Below are positions 37,811-47,205 of a stretch of 64,000 bases of DNA, piece after piece. How positions within the stretch are numbered: position 1 is the first letter of the stretch; each line of letters starts with the position of its first letter. Under the pieces are notes generated by a model. That model was not told the origin of the DNA, searched no databases, and saw nothing but the letters and a program-made list of their open reading frames with translations. Source of the stretch: Polyangiaceae bacterium (lineage in GTDB: Bacteria; Myxococcota_A; Polyangia; Polyangiales; Polyangiaceae); assembly GCA_025937895.1 (NCBI GenBank), contig JAICQL010000012.1, positions 1 to 64,000 of the forward strand. The letters are read 5' to 3'. A program made the position numbers and the translations under genes.

Positions 37811-39882
37811 CCGTCGGCCTGCTGGATGCGATCCACGCCGATCCCTGGGCGCAGGACTTCCTGGATCTGCCTACCTTGAACGCTCGCGCGAGCGGCGCTG
37901 TGGAAGCCGCCATCGAGTCCGTCCATCAGACCTCGCGCGCGGCGCCCCAGCTGCTGCGCTCGACGTCGCTGGTGATCCTCGGGCCGCCAGGGGCTGGCAA
38001 GACGCACCTGTTCGCCCGGCTGCGCCGGCGCGTCGGGCCGCGGGCGGTGTTCGTGCACGTGCGGCCGCTCGTGCACGCGGAGATGAACGCGCGGTTCTTG
38101 CTTGGAGAGGTGGTTCGTCAACTCGGCTTCCTCACTTCGCAAGGTATGCCGCAAGCCAGCGCGCTGGTGGGCTCGCTGCTGGGCTATCTGGGCGGGGTAG
38201 GGCCCGAGTTTCCCTCCACGGTGCTCGCTGAATACGCGCATCTATCCGCGACAGCTCGCGAGGCTCGCCTCGATCTGGAGCTCGAGCGGCTGTTCGCGCT
38301 CTGGCCCGAGCTGGACGAGAGCTATTTGCGGCGCCTGCTGGCCGTGCCGTTCGCTGCGCCGTCCACCGGCCGCGCGCTCTTGACGTGGCTCTCGGGGCGC
38401 GATTGCGACGTGGCGCAGTTGCAGCGGATCGGCGCCACGGCGTCGCTGGGTGAGGAGCAGGCGTTCGCTGCACTGCGCACGCTGGCGGCTGTCGCCGCGC
38501 TGGGCGCCCCGCTGGTCATCATGTTCGATCAGCTCGAGAACCTGATCGACGCAGAGGGCGCGGGGCCGCGCCTGCGCGCGTACGCGCACCTGGCTTCGGA
38601 GTGCGTCGACACGCTGCGCGGCACCGTGGTCGTCCATCTGGCGCTCGATAGCGAGTGGCAGCGGGGCATCGAGCCCACCTTCAATCTCTCGCAGCGTTCG
38701 CGCATCGTGATGGGGCGTGAGCTCCTGGAGTTGCCCCGCGCCGCGGAGCGCGAGGAGCTGCTACGGCGCTTTCACGAGCACGCCCCCGGGCTGCAGCAGC
38801 CCTTCCCGTGGCCGCTCGGCGAGCGGCGTCTGGGGCGCCTGCGCGCAAGCGCCGGTATCACGCCGCGCATGTTGCTGCTCGAGTTCCGCCGGGCGCTGGA
38901 CGGCGAGCTCGACGAGCTGGATGTCGAAGGTAGCGCCGCTCCAGAGCAGCAGCCGAGTGCGGCTCCTGCTCCGCCCGCGCAAGCAGAGGAGCGAGACCTC
39001 GACGGTGAATGGCAGAGCCAGCTGCAGGCAGCGCGCGAGTTGCTGCAGCGTGCGGGTGAAGAGCGGCAGCCGCTGGACGCGGCGCGCCTGGCCGATGGCC
39101 TGTTCGCGTGTGCGCCATTTCTGCCCGGTCTCACCCTGCGTGCCGGCGCCAAGGCTCCCGCACAGCTGCTGCTTCAGCGCGACGGCGGTCGGGAGGCGCT
39201 CGCGCTCGTGCAGGAGGCTCACCCGCGCAGCGCGGTAGCCGTGCTCAACAAGCTGATCGCGCTGAGCAGCAGCGTGCCCGTCGTCGCGGTGCGCGAGCAG
39301 GCTCGCGAGTTTCCTCCGACCTGGAAGGAGACGCTGCGCAAGCAAGCCGCGCTGCTGGAGACAGGGCGCGCACGCTGGATCGATCTGTCGCCACGAGATT
39401 GCGCCCGTCTACTCGCGCTGGCCGCGCTGCTGCAGGCAGCGCGCTCGGGGGATGTCAGCGACGCCAGCGGCCATCAGGTCACCGAGGCAGAGGTCGAGGC
39501 GTGGGCCAAGAGCGCGCTCGACCTGCCCAGCTGGCCCATCGCGCAGGCCTTGCAGGGGGCCAGCGAGGCCGCGGGGGCTTCGCAGCAGCTCGCAGAAGAA
39601 ACCGACGTGCCCTCCGTGCCCTCCGCACTGGTGCACACGCCACCACCGACCGAGCGCCTGCCCGCCGCCACGCTCGATGCGAGCCCGGTGCCTCACCCGA
39701 GCGGTAGTGCGCTGGCTATCCTCCGCCGCCTGCGTGTGGCGTCGTTCGAGCGCCTCGTGCGCGAGGTGAGCCGGCTCGAGCCGACCACCTCGCGCGCCAC
39801 GATCCAGGCGGAGCTGGAGGCGGCGGGTGAACGCATCCGCTGGTTTGGCCGGTCCATCGTGTTCTTCAGGAGCGGCGAATGA
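37807..39882 (+). CDS. AAA/STAND-like P-loop ATPase with possible C-terminal winged helix
   Basis: SLVILGPPGAGKTHLFARL (Walker A), APLVIMFDQLENL (Walker B), C-terminal RLRVASFERLVREVSRLEPTTSRATIQAELEAAGERIRWFGRSIVFF. Confidence 0.82.
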   Translation: MTVGLLDAIHADPWAQDFLDLPTLNARASGAVEAAIESVHQTSRAAPQLLRSTSLVILGPPGAGKTHLFARLRRRVGPRAVFVHVRPLVHAEMNARFLLGEVVRQLGFLTSQGMPQASALVGSLLGYLGGVGPEFPSTVLAEYAHLSATAREARLDLELERLFALWPELDESYLRRLLAVPFAAPSTGRALLTWLSGRDCDVAQLQRIGATASLGEEQAFAALRTLAAVAALGAPLVIMFDQLENLIDAEGAGPRLRAYAHLASECVDTLRGTVVVHLALDSEWQRGIEPTFNLSQRSRIVMGRELLELPRAAEREELLRRFHEHAPGLQQPFPWPLGERRLGRLRASAGITPRMLLLEFRRALDGELDELDVEGSAAPEQQPSAAPAPPAQAEERDLDGEWQSQLQAARELLQRAGEERQPLDAARLADGLFACAPFLPGLTLRAGAKAPAQLLLQRDGGREALALVQEAHPRSAVAVLNKLIALSSSVPVVAVREQAREFPPTWKETLRKQAALLETGRARWIDLSPRDCARLLALAALLQAARSGDVSDASGHQVTEAEVEAWAKSALDLPSWPIAQALQGASEAAGASQQLAEETDVPSVPSALVHTPPPTERLPAATLDASPVPHPSGSALAILRRLRVASFERLVREVSRLEPTTSRATIQAELEAAGERIRWFGRSIVFFRSGE

Positions 39883-41864
39883 GCGAGCGGGTGAGCGTGA
39901 CCGAGGTGCGAAATGCGCTGCGTTGCCCGCGCCTGTTCGCGCTGGGCCGCAGCCTGGGCCGCTCGGTCGCGTTCCCGGTCGGCTCCTCCTGCCTCGGGGC
40001 GAGCTTCCACCGTGTGGTTGAGCGCTTTGCTCAGACCGTCAGCGCCCCGCCGGCGCGCTTTGCCCAGCTGCCCAGCGGCGCGGCGCGCGACGAGGTGCAG
40101 GCGCAGCTTTGTGACTGGTTGCTGGAGCTGTTGATGGACGAGCTCGAGCAGGACCCGACGTATGCGTCCATGCCCGGCGAGGTCGATGATCTCGCCGAGG
40201 CGCTGCGCGAGCTCGGGCGTCATCTCTCGGCCCGCCTCGACCCCTTCACCGGCCCCCCTGCGCAGGCGCTGAGCGCCCTCATGCACTCGGGCGAGCAAGC
40301 GATCGAGGCTCGCCTGAACGGCACGGGCCCTATCGTCAGCGGCCGGCTCGACGCGCTGTACGCCGACGAGCGAGGCCGTATCGATGTGATCGAGTACAAG
40401 CTCACCGATGAAGCGAACGACGAGGTCGATCGCGCGCAGGCCGCCCTGTATCGAGAGATCTTGCGCGCCGTGCGCGGCGTCGACGCGCGCCCTGTCGTGC
40501 TTCGCTTTTCGCCGCTCTTGCGCGAGGTCTCCATGCGGCCCGAGCACGCGGACGAGTTTCTGCGCACGCGCGTGCTGCCGCTCGTGGAGCGTATGCCCGA
40601 CTGGGCGAGCGAGCCCGCGCTCGCGCCCGAGACCCCTCGCCAGGATCTGTGTGCTGCTTGTCCCGTTGCTCGCGAGTGCAAGGAGAGCTACCCGACACGC
40701 CTGCCCGCGCGGGACGACCCACCCGTGGGCGCCGCGCGCCCCCGTCCGGGGCCCAGCGCGGGCCTGTGCCCGCCGGAGCCCCTGCCCGAGCCCGAGCCCA
40801 GCGAGGAAGACGCGGTCGGCCGCCGCGAGGCAGAGGCGCTGAGCGCCCGCATCCTCAAAGAGCTCGAGCGCCAGGGCACCAGCGCCGTGTGTCCGCACCC
40901 GCCGGTCGTGGGTCCCACGCTATATCTCATCCAGGTGGCGCGCCCCCGCGGCGCCGTGCGACACCTCGACAGCGCCGCCGAAGACGTACGCCATCGCCTG
41001 GCATCGCAAGACGGCGTCGAGGTCGAATACGAGAAGCGCGGTGGCCATCGCCGCTTCATCGTGCGGCGGCTCCAGCCGCGGCCCGTGCGTCTCGGACCTC
41101 TGTTGCTCCGGCGGCGCGAGTACCTGACCGAGCGCCCGGGGCGCTTCATCGTCGGACAGTGCCCCGATGGCGAAGTGCTGTGTGGTGACCTCTCCGACGC
41201 CAGCACTCCACACCTGCTCGTCGCGGGCCAGAGCGGCAGCGGCAAGTCAGTGCTCCTGCAGTCTCTGATCGCGAGCCTCGTCCAGTACCATCCGCCCGGC
41301 GCCATCCGCTTTACGCTCGTTGATCCCAAGCGAGTCACCTTCAATGGTGCCGCTTTCCGCGGCGCCGTGTCCGCTCATCTCGACGGCCCCGTGCGCAGCG
41401 AGGTCGAATACGTGCTGCCGGTGCTCGAGCAGCTCATCCAGCTCATGGAGGAGCGCTATCGCCTGTTCGAACGAGCCCAGGTCAGTGACATCGGCGAATA
41501 CAACGAGCAGGTCAGCCCCCCCGAACGCCTCGAGCGTCGAGTGCTCGTGATCGATGAGTTTCAGGACCTGATCACCGACAGAGCCAGCACCCAGGCCTTC
41601 TTCGAGAGCATCCGCCGGCTCGGCGCCAAGGCACGCGCCGCCGGCATCCACCTCATCCTGGCCACCCAGCGCCCGGACCGCAACGTCGTGCCGCCCATCA
41701 TTCGCGCCAACCTCGGCGGGAAGATCGCTCTGCAGGTCGCCTCGGCCACCAACTCGCGCATCATCCTGGATGAGGGCGGCGCCGAGAAGCTCCTGGGGAA
41801 GGGGGATTTGCTGGCGAGTCTGGGCCGTGGCGTGGTGAGGGCGCAGGGGCCGCTGCTGGGCTGA
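39879..41864 (+). CDS. Cas4/RecB-type Fe-S PD-(D/E)XK nuclease fused to FtsK/SpoIIIE-type DNA translocase
   Basis: N-term: LRCPRLF, GASFHRVVERF, SGRLDALYADERGRIDVIEYKL, QAALYREIL, LCAACPVAREC. C-term: LLVAGQSGSGKSVLLQSLI, RVLVIDEFQDL, ILATQRPDRNVVPPIIRANLGGKIALQVASATNSRIILDEGGAEKLLGKGDLL; ATGA overlap with upstream gene. Confidence 0.9.
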   Translation: MSERVSVTEVRNALRCPRLFALGRSLGRSVAFPVGSSCLGASFHRVVERFAQTVSAPPARFAQLPSGAARDEVQAQLCDWLLELLMDELEQDPTYASMPGEVDDLAEALRELGRHLSARLDPFTGPPAQALSALMHSGEQAIEARLNGTGPIVSGRLDALYADERGRIDVIEYKLTDEANDEVDRAQAALYREILRAVRGVDARPVVLRFSPLLREVSMRPEHADEFLRTRVLPLVERMPDWASEPALAPETPRQDLCAACPVARECKESYPTRLPARDDPPVGAARPRPGPSAGLCPPEPLPEPEPSEEDAVGRREAEALSARILKELERQGTSAVCPHPPVVGPTLYLIQVARPRGAVRHLDSAAEDVRHRLASQDGVEVEYEKRGGHRRFIVRRLQPRPVRLGPLLLRRREYLTERPGRFIVGQCPDGEVLCGDLSDASTPHLLVAGQSGSGKSVLLQSLIASLVQYHPPGAIRFTLVDPKRVTFNGAAFRGAVSAHLDGPVRSEVEYVLPVLEQLIQLMEERYRLFERAQVSDIGEYNEQVSPPERLERRVLVIDEFQDLITDRASTQAFFESIRRLGAKARAAGIHLILATQRPDRNVVPPIIRANLGGKIALQVASATNSRIILDEGGAEKLLGKGDLLASLGRGVVRAQGPLLG

Positions 41865-42069
41865 GCGCCAGCGATGAGCACCCGCGCTGGTGCACCACCA
41901 GAATCTCTCTCGGGTGACGAACTGATTGAAATTCACCGGTAAATACTGAGTGGGCAGGCGCAGAGCCGCGGGAACGGCAGTTGCACGGAGCCTCTCGCTC
42001 AGCTCGGAGCGGATGCACAGCGCCGAGATTGAGATGACGCCCCAGGCGAGCTAACTTCGGGCAGCTGGG

Positions 42070-43614
42070 ATGCCCGCAGCGCGGCACGCCCGGGATATCC
42101 TCATGGGTCGAAGCGCAAAACCTCATTTCTTCCCCTTCGCGCTGGTGGCGGAGCTCGACGAGCTGTGCGTGGAGCGCGAACAGGCAAGGGGTATGGCCCA
42201 GGGCCTCGGCGACAGCTATCGAGAGCAGCGCATTCAGGAGCTGCAGACGGCGCTGCTCGGCCTCCCGCAGCCACAGAGTGGCTCGGTCCTGGCTGGCGCT
42301 CGGCTGGAGCGCGTGCGCGACGTGGGCAGTAGCGCCAGCGTGTGGCGTGCCACGCGGCTCGACTCGGGGGAGGAATGCGCCGTCCAGGTGTTCCACCTGA
42401 ACTGCGCCGCTCGCGGCCGGATGTTGCGGCACTTTCGCCAGGGCATCAGCGCTCTCCGTGCTCTGACGGCAGCCGGGGCGCCGGCGTCCATCGTGCGTTT
42501 CCATGCCGCGGACGAGAGCCAGCTCGCTTTCTCCACGTCGCTCGTGCAAGGCAGCAATCTGACGGACATCGCCCGGCGAGGCTGGTCGATCGAGAAGAAG
42601 ATGCAGATCTTCTCCGGCGTCTGCGACGCGCTGAAGTTTGCTCACGACCACGGCATCCTGCACCGCGATCTGCGCCCGGCGAAGGTGCTGTACGATGAGA
42701 GAGCCGAAGGCCCTGTGCTCGAGGATTTCGATCTGGCAGAGGCGCCAGACCCGGGAGACTGGTGGTACGCGGCTCCCGAGCGCAGGCAGGGCGCTGGAGA
42801 GCGGCTGCGCGAGAGCGACATCTACAGCCTGGGTCGCCTCCTGCAGTTCATGATCACCGAGCAGAGCTCGGAGCAGGGCAGGGGGCTCGCAGTCGGAGAT
42901 GAGACCATCGCCCGCATCATCGCCACGTGTACGCGCGACGAGCCGGGGGAGAGATACGGCGACGTGGCGGAAATTCAGACCGAGATCCGTCGCTGGAGAT
43001 CGGGGCTGAGCATCGCCGCGGTTCGCCAGAGCGTTCATCCCCCCACTCGCGTCTCACCCCAGAATGTCGAGGCGCTCAGCCCTCGAGACAAGCTCGCCCT
43101 GCAAGAGGGCGGGGAGGGGAGCTCGTGGGGTAAACCATTGATCCGGTACGCTGCGGTGCTAGGCGTGCTCGGGAGCCTGGCGGTCTTTGGATGGAATCAT
43201 CGCTCGGAGCTGGGCTGGGGAGCTACCGCTGCGCTGCCAGCGGCTGCGCCCGACGCCGGAGTGGCCAAAGTGCCCAAGAAGAAGAAGCGCTCGACCCGGA
43301 AGCGGGCATCGAGCCAGAAGAGCGAAGGCGCCGTGAACCTGTCGGATGCCATCAGTCGCTTGTTCACCGATCACAACGCTGTCTTTGCTCGCTGCCACTC
43401 GGGGGGAGATTGGCAGCCGGAGGAGCTGCAGGGGCGAGTGGTGACCCAGTTCAAGGTGGACGCCGACGGCGTGCTGTCCGGAGCGCGCTTGCAGGAGAGC
43501 AACATTAAGGCGCGCGGGGTGGCGAAATGCATAGTCGCTGCCCACAACGGCCTGCGCATCTACAAGAAGCCGGGGCAGCCGATGGACGGGCAGAGCCGCT
43601 ACGAGATCGAGTGA
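42070..43614 (+). CDS. Ser/Thr kinase-like (predicted pseudokinase) with TM helix and AgmX/PglI-type C-terminal domain
   Basis: GSSASVWRATRLDSGEECAVQVF, HGILHRDLRPAKVLYDE, LEDFDLAEA; TM YAAVLGVLGSLAVFGW; C-term GRVVTQFKVDADGVLSGARLQESN...VAKCIVAAHNGLRI. Confidence 0.78.
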   Translation: MPAARHARDILMGRSAKPHFFPFALVAELDELCVEREQARGMAQGLGDSYREQRIQELQTALLGLPQPQSGSVLAGARLERVRDVGSSASVWRATRLDSGEECAVQVFHLNCAARGRMLRHFRQGISALRALTAAGAPASIVRFHAADESQLAFSTSLVQGSNLTDIARRGWSIEKKMQIFSGVCDALKFAHDHGILHRDLRPAKVLYDERAEGPVLEDFDLAEAPDPGDWWYAAPERRQGAGERLRESDIYSLGRLLQFMITEQSSEQGRGLAVGDETIARIIATCTRDEPGERYGDVAEIQTEIRRWRSGLSIAAVRQSVHPPTRVSPQNVEALSPRDKLALQEGGEGSSWGKPLIRYAAVLGVLGSLAVFGWNHRSELGWGATAALPAAAPDAGVAKVPKKKKRSTRKRASSQKSEGAVNLSDAISRLFTDHNAVFARCHSGGDWQPEELQGRVVTQFKVDADGVLSGARLQESNIKARGVAKCIVAAHNGLRIYKKPGQPMDGQSRYEIE

Positions 43615-43632
43615 GCGCGGGGCGGGACTGCG

Positions 43633-45165
43633 GTGAAGAAGAGCTGGGCGTGGGGGATCGCTGCGCTTGCGCTTGCGCTGGAGCTGGTCGGTGCTGCCTT
43701 TGGCCCGTATGGCTGGTTCATCGATGAGCTCTATTATCGGGCATGCGCAGAGCGGCTGGATTGGGGGTACGTAGATCATCCACCGCTGTCCGTCGCGGTG
43801 CTGGCCGCGTCCCGCGCTCTGTTCGGGGACTCGCTGCTGGCGATGCGCTTCTGGCCGGCGCTGGCGCTGGCTACCACGGCGCTGGTGTCGAGCGCGCTCG
43901 CCCGGCGCCTGGGCGGCGGGGGCTTTGCGCAGACGCTCGCGGCATTGAGTGTGGTGTCGAGCCCGGTTGCCTTGCTGCTCGGCAGCTTCTTTTCGATGAA
44001 CGCCCTCGAGCTGCTGCTCTGGCCGCTGTGTGCGCTCGTCTTTCTGCAGGTGCTGGAGCGGGGCGGAGCGCTCTGGCTGGGGTTTGGCGCGCTGCTGGGC
44101 CTGGCCGTCCTGAACAAGCACACCAGCGCAGTGTTCGGTGTGGCCCTGCTCGCTGGCGCTCTGCTCACCCCTGCACGTTGGCAGCTTCGCACGCGCTGGC
44201 CCTGGCTCGGTGGATTGACGGCCGTGCTGGTCATTGCGCCCAATCTTCTCTGGCAACAGGCTCACGGCTGGCCGTCGCTCGAGTTCTACGAGCAGGCGCA
44301 GAGGCTCAAGAACGTGTACACCCCCGCCTTCCAGATCCTGGCCAGCCAGGCCCTGGTAGCGGGCCCCACGGCGCTGCCGCTTGCCATCGCCGGCGTGGCT
44401 GCGTTGCTTCGTGAGCGGGCTCGTGCAGCCTCCTTCGCGCTGGGCATCGCCTTTCTGGGCTTGCTCGCTGGGCTGGTGCTCTCGCACAGCAGCCGCTTCG
44501 AGCGCCTGGTCGGCTACTATCCGATCCTGTTCGCCGCCGGGGCCGTGGCGCTGGAGCGCGCGGCGCAACAGGGCAGGGCCTGGCTGCGCGCCCTGTCCCT
44601 GGGCCTGGTTCCACTCGGTGCCGTCGCGCTCGCTCCCATCTCGTTGCCGGTCTTTCCCGTCTCGCTGGTGCAGGCGTACGCCGCCACCCTGGGCATCGTT
44701 CCGCAGATTGAGAAGAACCGCGCCAGCGCACTGCCGCAGTGGTTCGCCGATCGTCTGTCCTGGCCGGAGCTGGCCCAGGAAGTGGCGCGTGCGCAGCAAG
44801 CCCTGACGAGCGAGGAGCGCAAGCGCGCACTGCTCTTCGCGACCAGCTATGGCGAGGCCGGAGCGCTCGAGCTCTGGGGGCCCGCGCTCGGGCTGCCGCC
44901 CGTGCTCTCCAACCACAACACCTACCATCTCTGGTCGCGCTCATTGCTCGAGCAAAGAGAGGCGCAAGAGGCCGGAGCGGCTGTCTGGATCAGCCTCGGT
45001 GTTCCGCCAGAGCGGCTCGCGCGCTGGTTTGAGCGTGTGGAGCCGATCGGCGCGTTCGAATGCGCGGACTGTATCGACTGGCGGCGTCGCCGACCCATCG
45101 TCGTGGCACGTGCGCCCAGGGTCCCGCTCCTGCAGCTCTGGCCAGAGCTGAAGCACTTCGAGTGA
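43633..45165 (+). CDS. Glycosyltransferase family 39-like membrane protein
   Basis: YGWFIDELYYRACAERLDWGYVDHPPLSVAVLA...; GLAVLNKHTSAVFGVALL; multi-TM; GTG start. Confidence 0.85.
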   Translation: MKKSWAWGIAALALALELVGAAFGPYGWFIDELYYRACAERLDWGYVDHPPLSVAVLAASRALFGDSLLAMRFWPALALATTALVSSALARRLGGGGFAQTLAALSVVSSPVALLLGSFFSMNALELLLWPLCALVFLQVLERGGALWLGFGALLGLAVLNKHTSAVFGVALLAGALLTPARWQLRTRWPWLGGLTAVLVIAPNLLWQQAHGWPSLEFYEQAQRLKNVYTPAFQILASQALVAGPTALPLAIAGVAALLRERARAASFALGIAFLGLLAGLVLSHSSRFERLVGYYPILFAAGAVALERAAQQGRAWLRALSLGLVPLGAVALAPISLPVFPVSLVQAYAATLGIVPQIEKNRASALPQWFADRLSWPELAQEVARAQQALTSEERKRALLFATSYGEAGALELWGPALGLPPVLSNHNTYHLWSRSLLEQREAQEAGAAVWISLGVPPERLARWFERVEPIGAFECADCIDWRRRRPIVVARAPRVPLLQLWPELKHFE

Positions 45166-45225
45166 AGCAGCGGCCGCGGCGATTTGCTGCTGGCGCGCCC
45201 GTGCTGACTCGGCGAGGCTACTGCG

Positions 45226-47019
45226 ATGGCGCGCTTCGACCCCCATTCCTGGTGTGACAGCGATCAACCCGAGACAGAGTCGCTCGATCTGGAGCTGCGC
45301 GTCGACTTTGACAGCCACACGCTCGCGGGCGAGGTGAAGCTCCAGCTACGCGCCAGCTCGCTCTCGGCCCACGGCGGCCCGCTGGATCTGGACACGCGCG
45401 AGCTGGCCATCGTCTCCATCGACAGCACCGCGGGCAAGAAGCTCCCGTATTCGCTCGAGCCGCTCGACCCCATCCTCGGCGCCCGGCTGCGCATCGACCT
45501 GCCCGCCGGGGTCGACGGGGTGCGCATTCGCTACCGCACCTCGGAGCGCGCCTCGGCGCTGGGCTGGCTGGAGCCCGCTCAGACGGCGTCCGGCCAGCAT
45601 CCGTACCTGTTCTCGCAGTGCCAGGCGATCCATGCGCGCTCCATCGTGCCACTGCAGGATACGCCGCGGCGCCGGGTGACGTTCGCGGCGCGTCTGGATG
45701 TACCCGCCGAGCTGCGCAGCCTGATGGCGGCCCGGTTTGTCGCCCGGCAACCCGGGTCTGCCGGGCGCGCCATCGATCACTGGCAGATGCCGGAGCCGAT
45801 TCCACCCTATCTCCTGGCCCTGGCCGTGGGCGATGTCGCGAGCCGCGAGCTGTCGCCGCGGGTGCGCGTGTGGGCCGAGCCGGCGCAGCTGGAGGCGGCC
45901 GCCCGCGAGTTCGAGGCGGTGGAGTCGATGATCGAGGCCGCCGAGCGCCTGTTTGGCAGCTACGACTGGGAGCGCTTCGACTTGCTCGTCATGCCGCCGT
46001 CGTTCCCGTATGGCGGGATGGAGAATCCGCGCCTCACCTTCCTCACTCCGTCGCTCATCGCTGGCGATCGCTCGCTCGTCAACGTGGTGGCGCACGAGCT
46101 GGCGCACTCCTGGACGGGTAACCTGGTCTCGAACGCCACGGCAGAGCACTTCTGGCTGAACGAGGGCTTCACCGTGTACGCCGAGCGCCGCATCCTCGAG
46201 GCCCTGGAGGGGCGTGATGTGGCCGAGTTGCACGCGGCCGTGGGGCGCCAGGCCCTGGAGCGAGCGCTGCAGCGCCTTGCGGCGCAGCCACAGCTGACCC
46301 GGCTGCGCACGCAGCTCGGCGGCGTCGATCCCGACCACGCCTTCAGCCTGATACCGTACGAGAAGGGCTACCTCCTGCTGCGCGCGCTGGAGGAGTCTGA
46401 AGGGCGCGAGCGCTGGGATGCATTTCTGCGCCAGTACATGCGCCGCTTTCGCTTCTGCTCCATCACCACGGAGGAGCTGACCGAGCTCATCGAGGCAGAG
46501 CTACCCGGCGCGCTGGAGCGCGTGAACGCGCGTGCCTATCTGCACGGTGAGGGGCTGCCCCCTGGCGCGCCGGCGGCACGCTCGCAGCGCCTCGCCCAGC
46601 TCCGGGCGCTGCCGCCCGCTCTTCCCGATGCAGCCAGTGGGCTCACCCTCTCGCCGCTCGAGTGGCCGCTGTACCTCGACCACATGCCGCGCCCCACCTC
46701 GCAGGAGACATGTGCGGCGCTCGACCAGCGCTTTCAGCTGAGCGCGAGCCACAACACCGAGATCCTCTCGGCCTGGCTGCAGCTGGCGCTGGAGTCTGAA
46801 TATGCGCCCGCGCTGCCGCGCGCCGAGGCGTTTCTCGGCGAGGTCGGGCGCATGAAGTACCTGCGGCCGCTGTACCGCGCCCTGGCACGGCGCCCGCACA
46901 CGCGCGAGCGAGCTCGGGCGCTCTTCGCGCGGCATCGCCCCGGCTACCACCCCATCGCGTGCCACGTGATCGAGCAGGTGCTGCGCGAGGCCGAGGCCGA
47001 GGTGGCGGGCACGCCCTGA
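45226..47019 (+). CDS. M1-family aminopeptidase (LTA4H-like)
   Basis: SFPYGGMENPRLTFLTPSLI; NVVAHELAHSWTGNLVSNATAEHFWLNEGFTVYAERRI. Confidence 0.92.
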   Translation: MARFDPHSWCDSDQPETESLDLELRVDFDSHTLAGEVKLQLRASSLSAHGGPLDLDTRELAIVSIDSTAGKKLPYSLEPLDPILGARLRIDLPAGVDGVRIRYRTSERASALGWLEPAQTASGQHPYLFSQCQAIHARSIVPLQDTPRRRVTFAARLDVPAELRSLMAARFVARQPGSAGRAIDHWQMPEPIPPYLLALAVGDVASRELSPRVRVWAEPAQLEAAAREFEAVESMIEAAERLFGSYDWERFDLLVMPPSFPYGGMENPRLTFLTPSLIAGDRSLVNVVAHELAHSWTGNLVSNATAEHFWLNEGFTVYAERRILEALEGRDVAELHAAVGRQALERALQRLAAQPQLTRLRTQLGGVDPDHAFSLIPYEKGYLLLRALEESEGRERWDAFLRQYMRRFRFCSITTEELTELIEAELPGALERVNARAYLHGEGLPPGAPAARSQRLAQLRALPPALPDAASGLTLSPLEWPLYLDHMPRPTSQETCAALDQRFQLSASHNTEILSAWLQLALESEYAPALPRAEAFLGEVGRMKYLRPLYRALARRPHTRERARALFARHRPGYHPIACHVIEQVLREAEAEVAGTP

Positions 47020-47031
47020 GGTCGGGCATCA

Positions 47032-47046
47032 GCGCCGTGCCGGCGC
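47032..47046. terminator. Short GC hairpin GCGCCG-TGC-CGGCGC after the M1 peptidase gene
   Basis: Perfect 6-bp inverted repeat 13 nt after the stop; no clear U-tract. Confidence 0.25.
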
Positions 47047-47205
47047 GTCTCAGCGTGGCGGTTTGTCAGCGCGGCAGGCTGACGAGCGCAGCAACAGTCG
47101 GTGGATAGTGCACCCCTGGGGTAGGGGAGCGCGCTCTCTTCGCGCTATGACGCGAAGTAGCCGCGGGCGAAGTGCCCGGAAACCCCATCGAGGGAGGAAC
47201 GTGGG

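Noticed and set aside
42070-43614. Treating the kinase-like gene as the fourth gene of the nuclease-translocase system
   Set aside because: About 200 bp gap after 41864 and an AgmX/PglI-type domain more consistent with an independent signalling or motility gene.
43159-44928. 589-aa minus-strand ORF
   Set aside because: Antisense to the pseudokinase C-terminus and GT39 gene; composition typical of a shadow frame.
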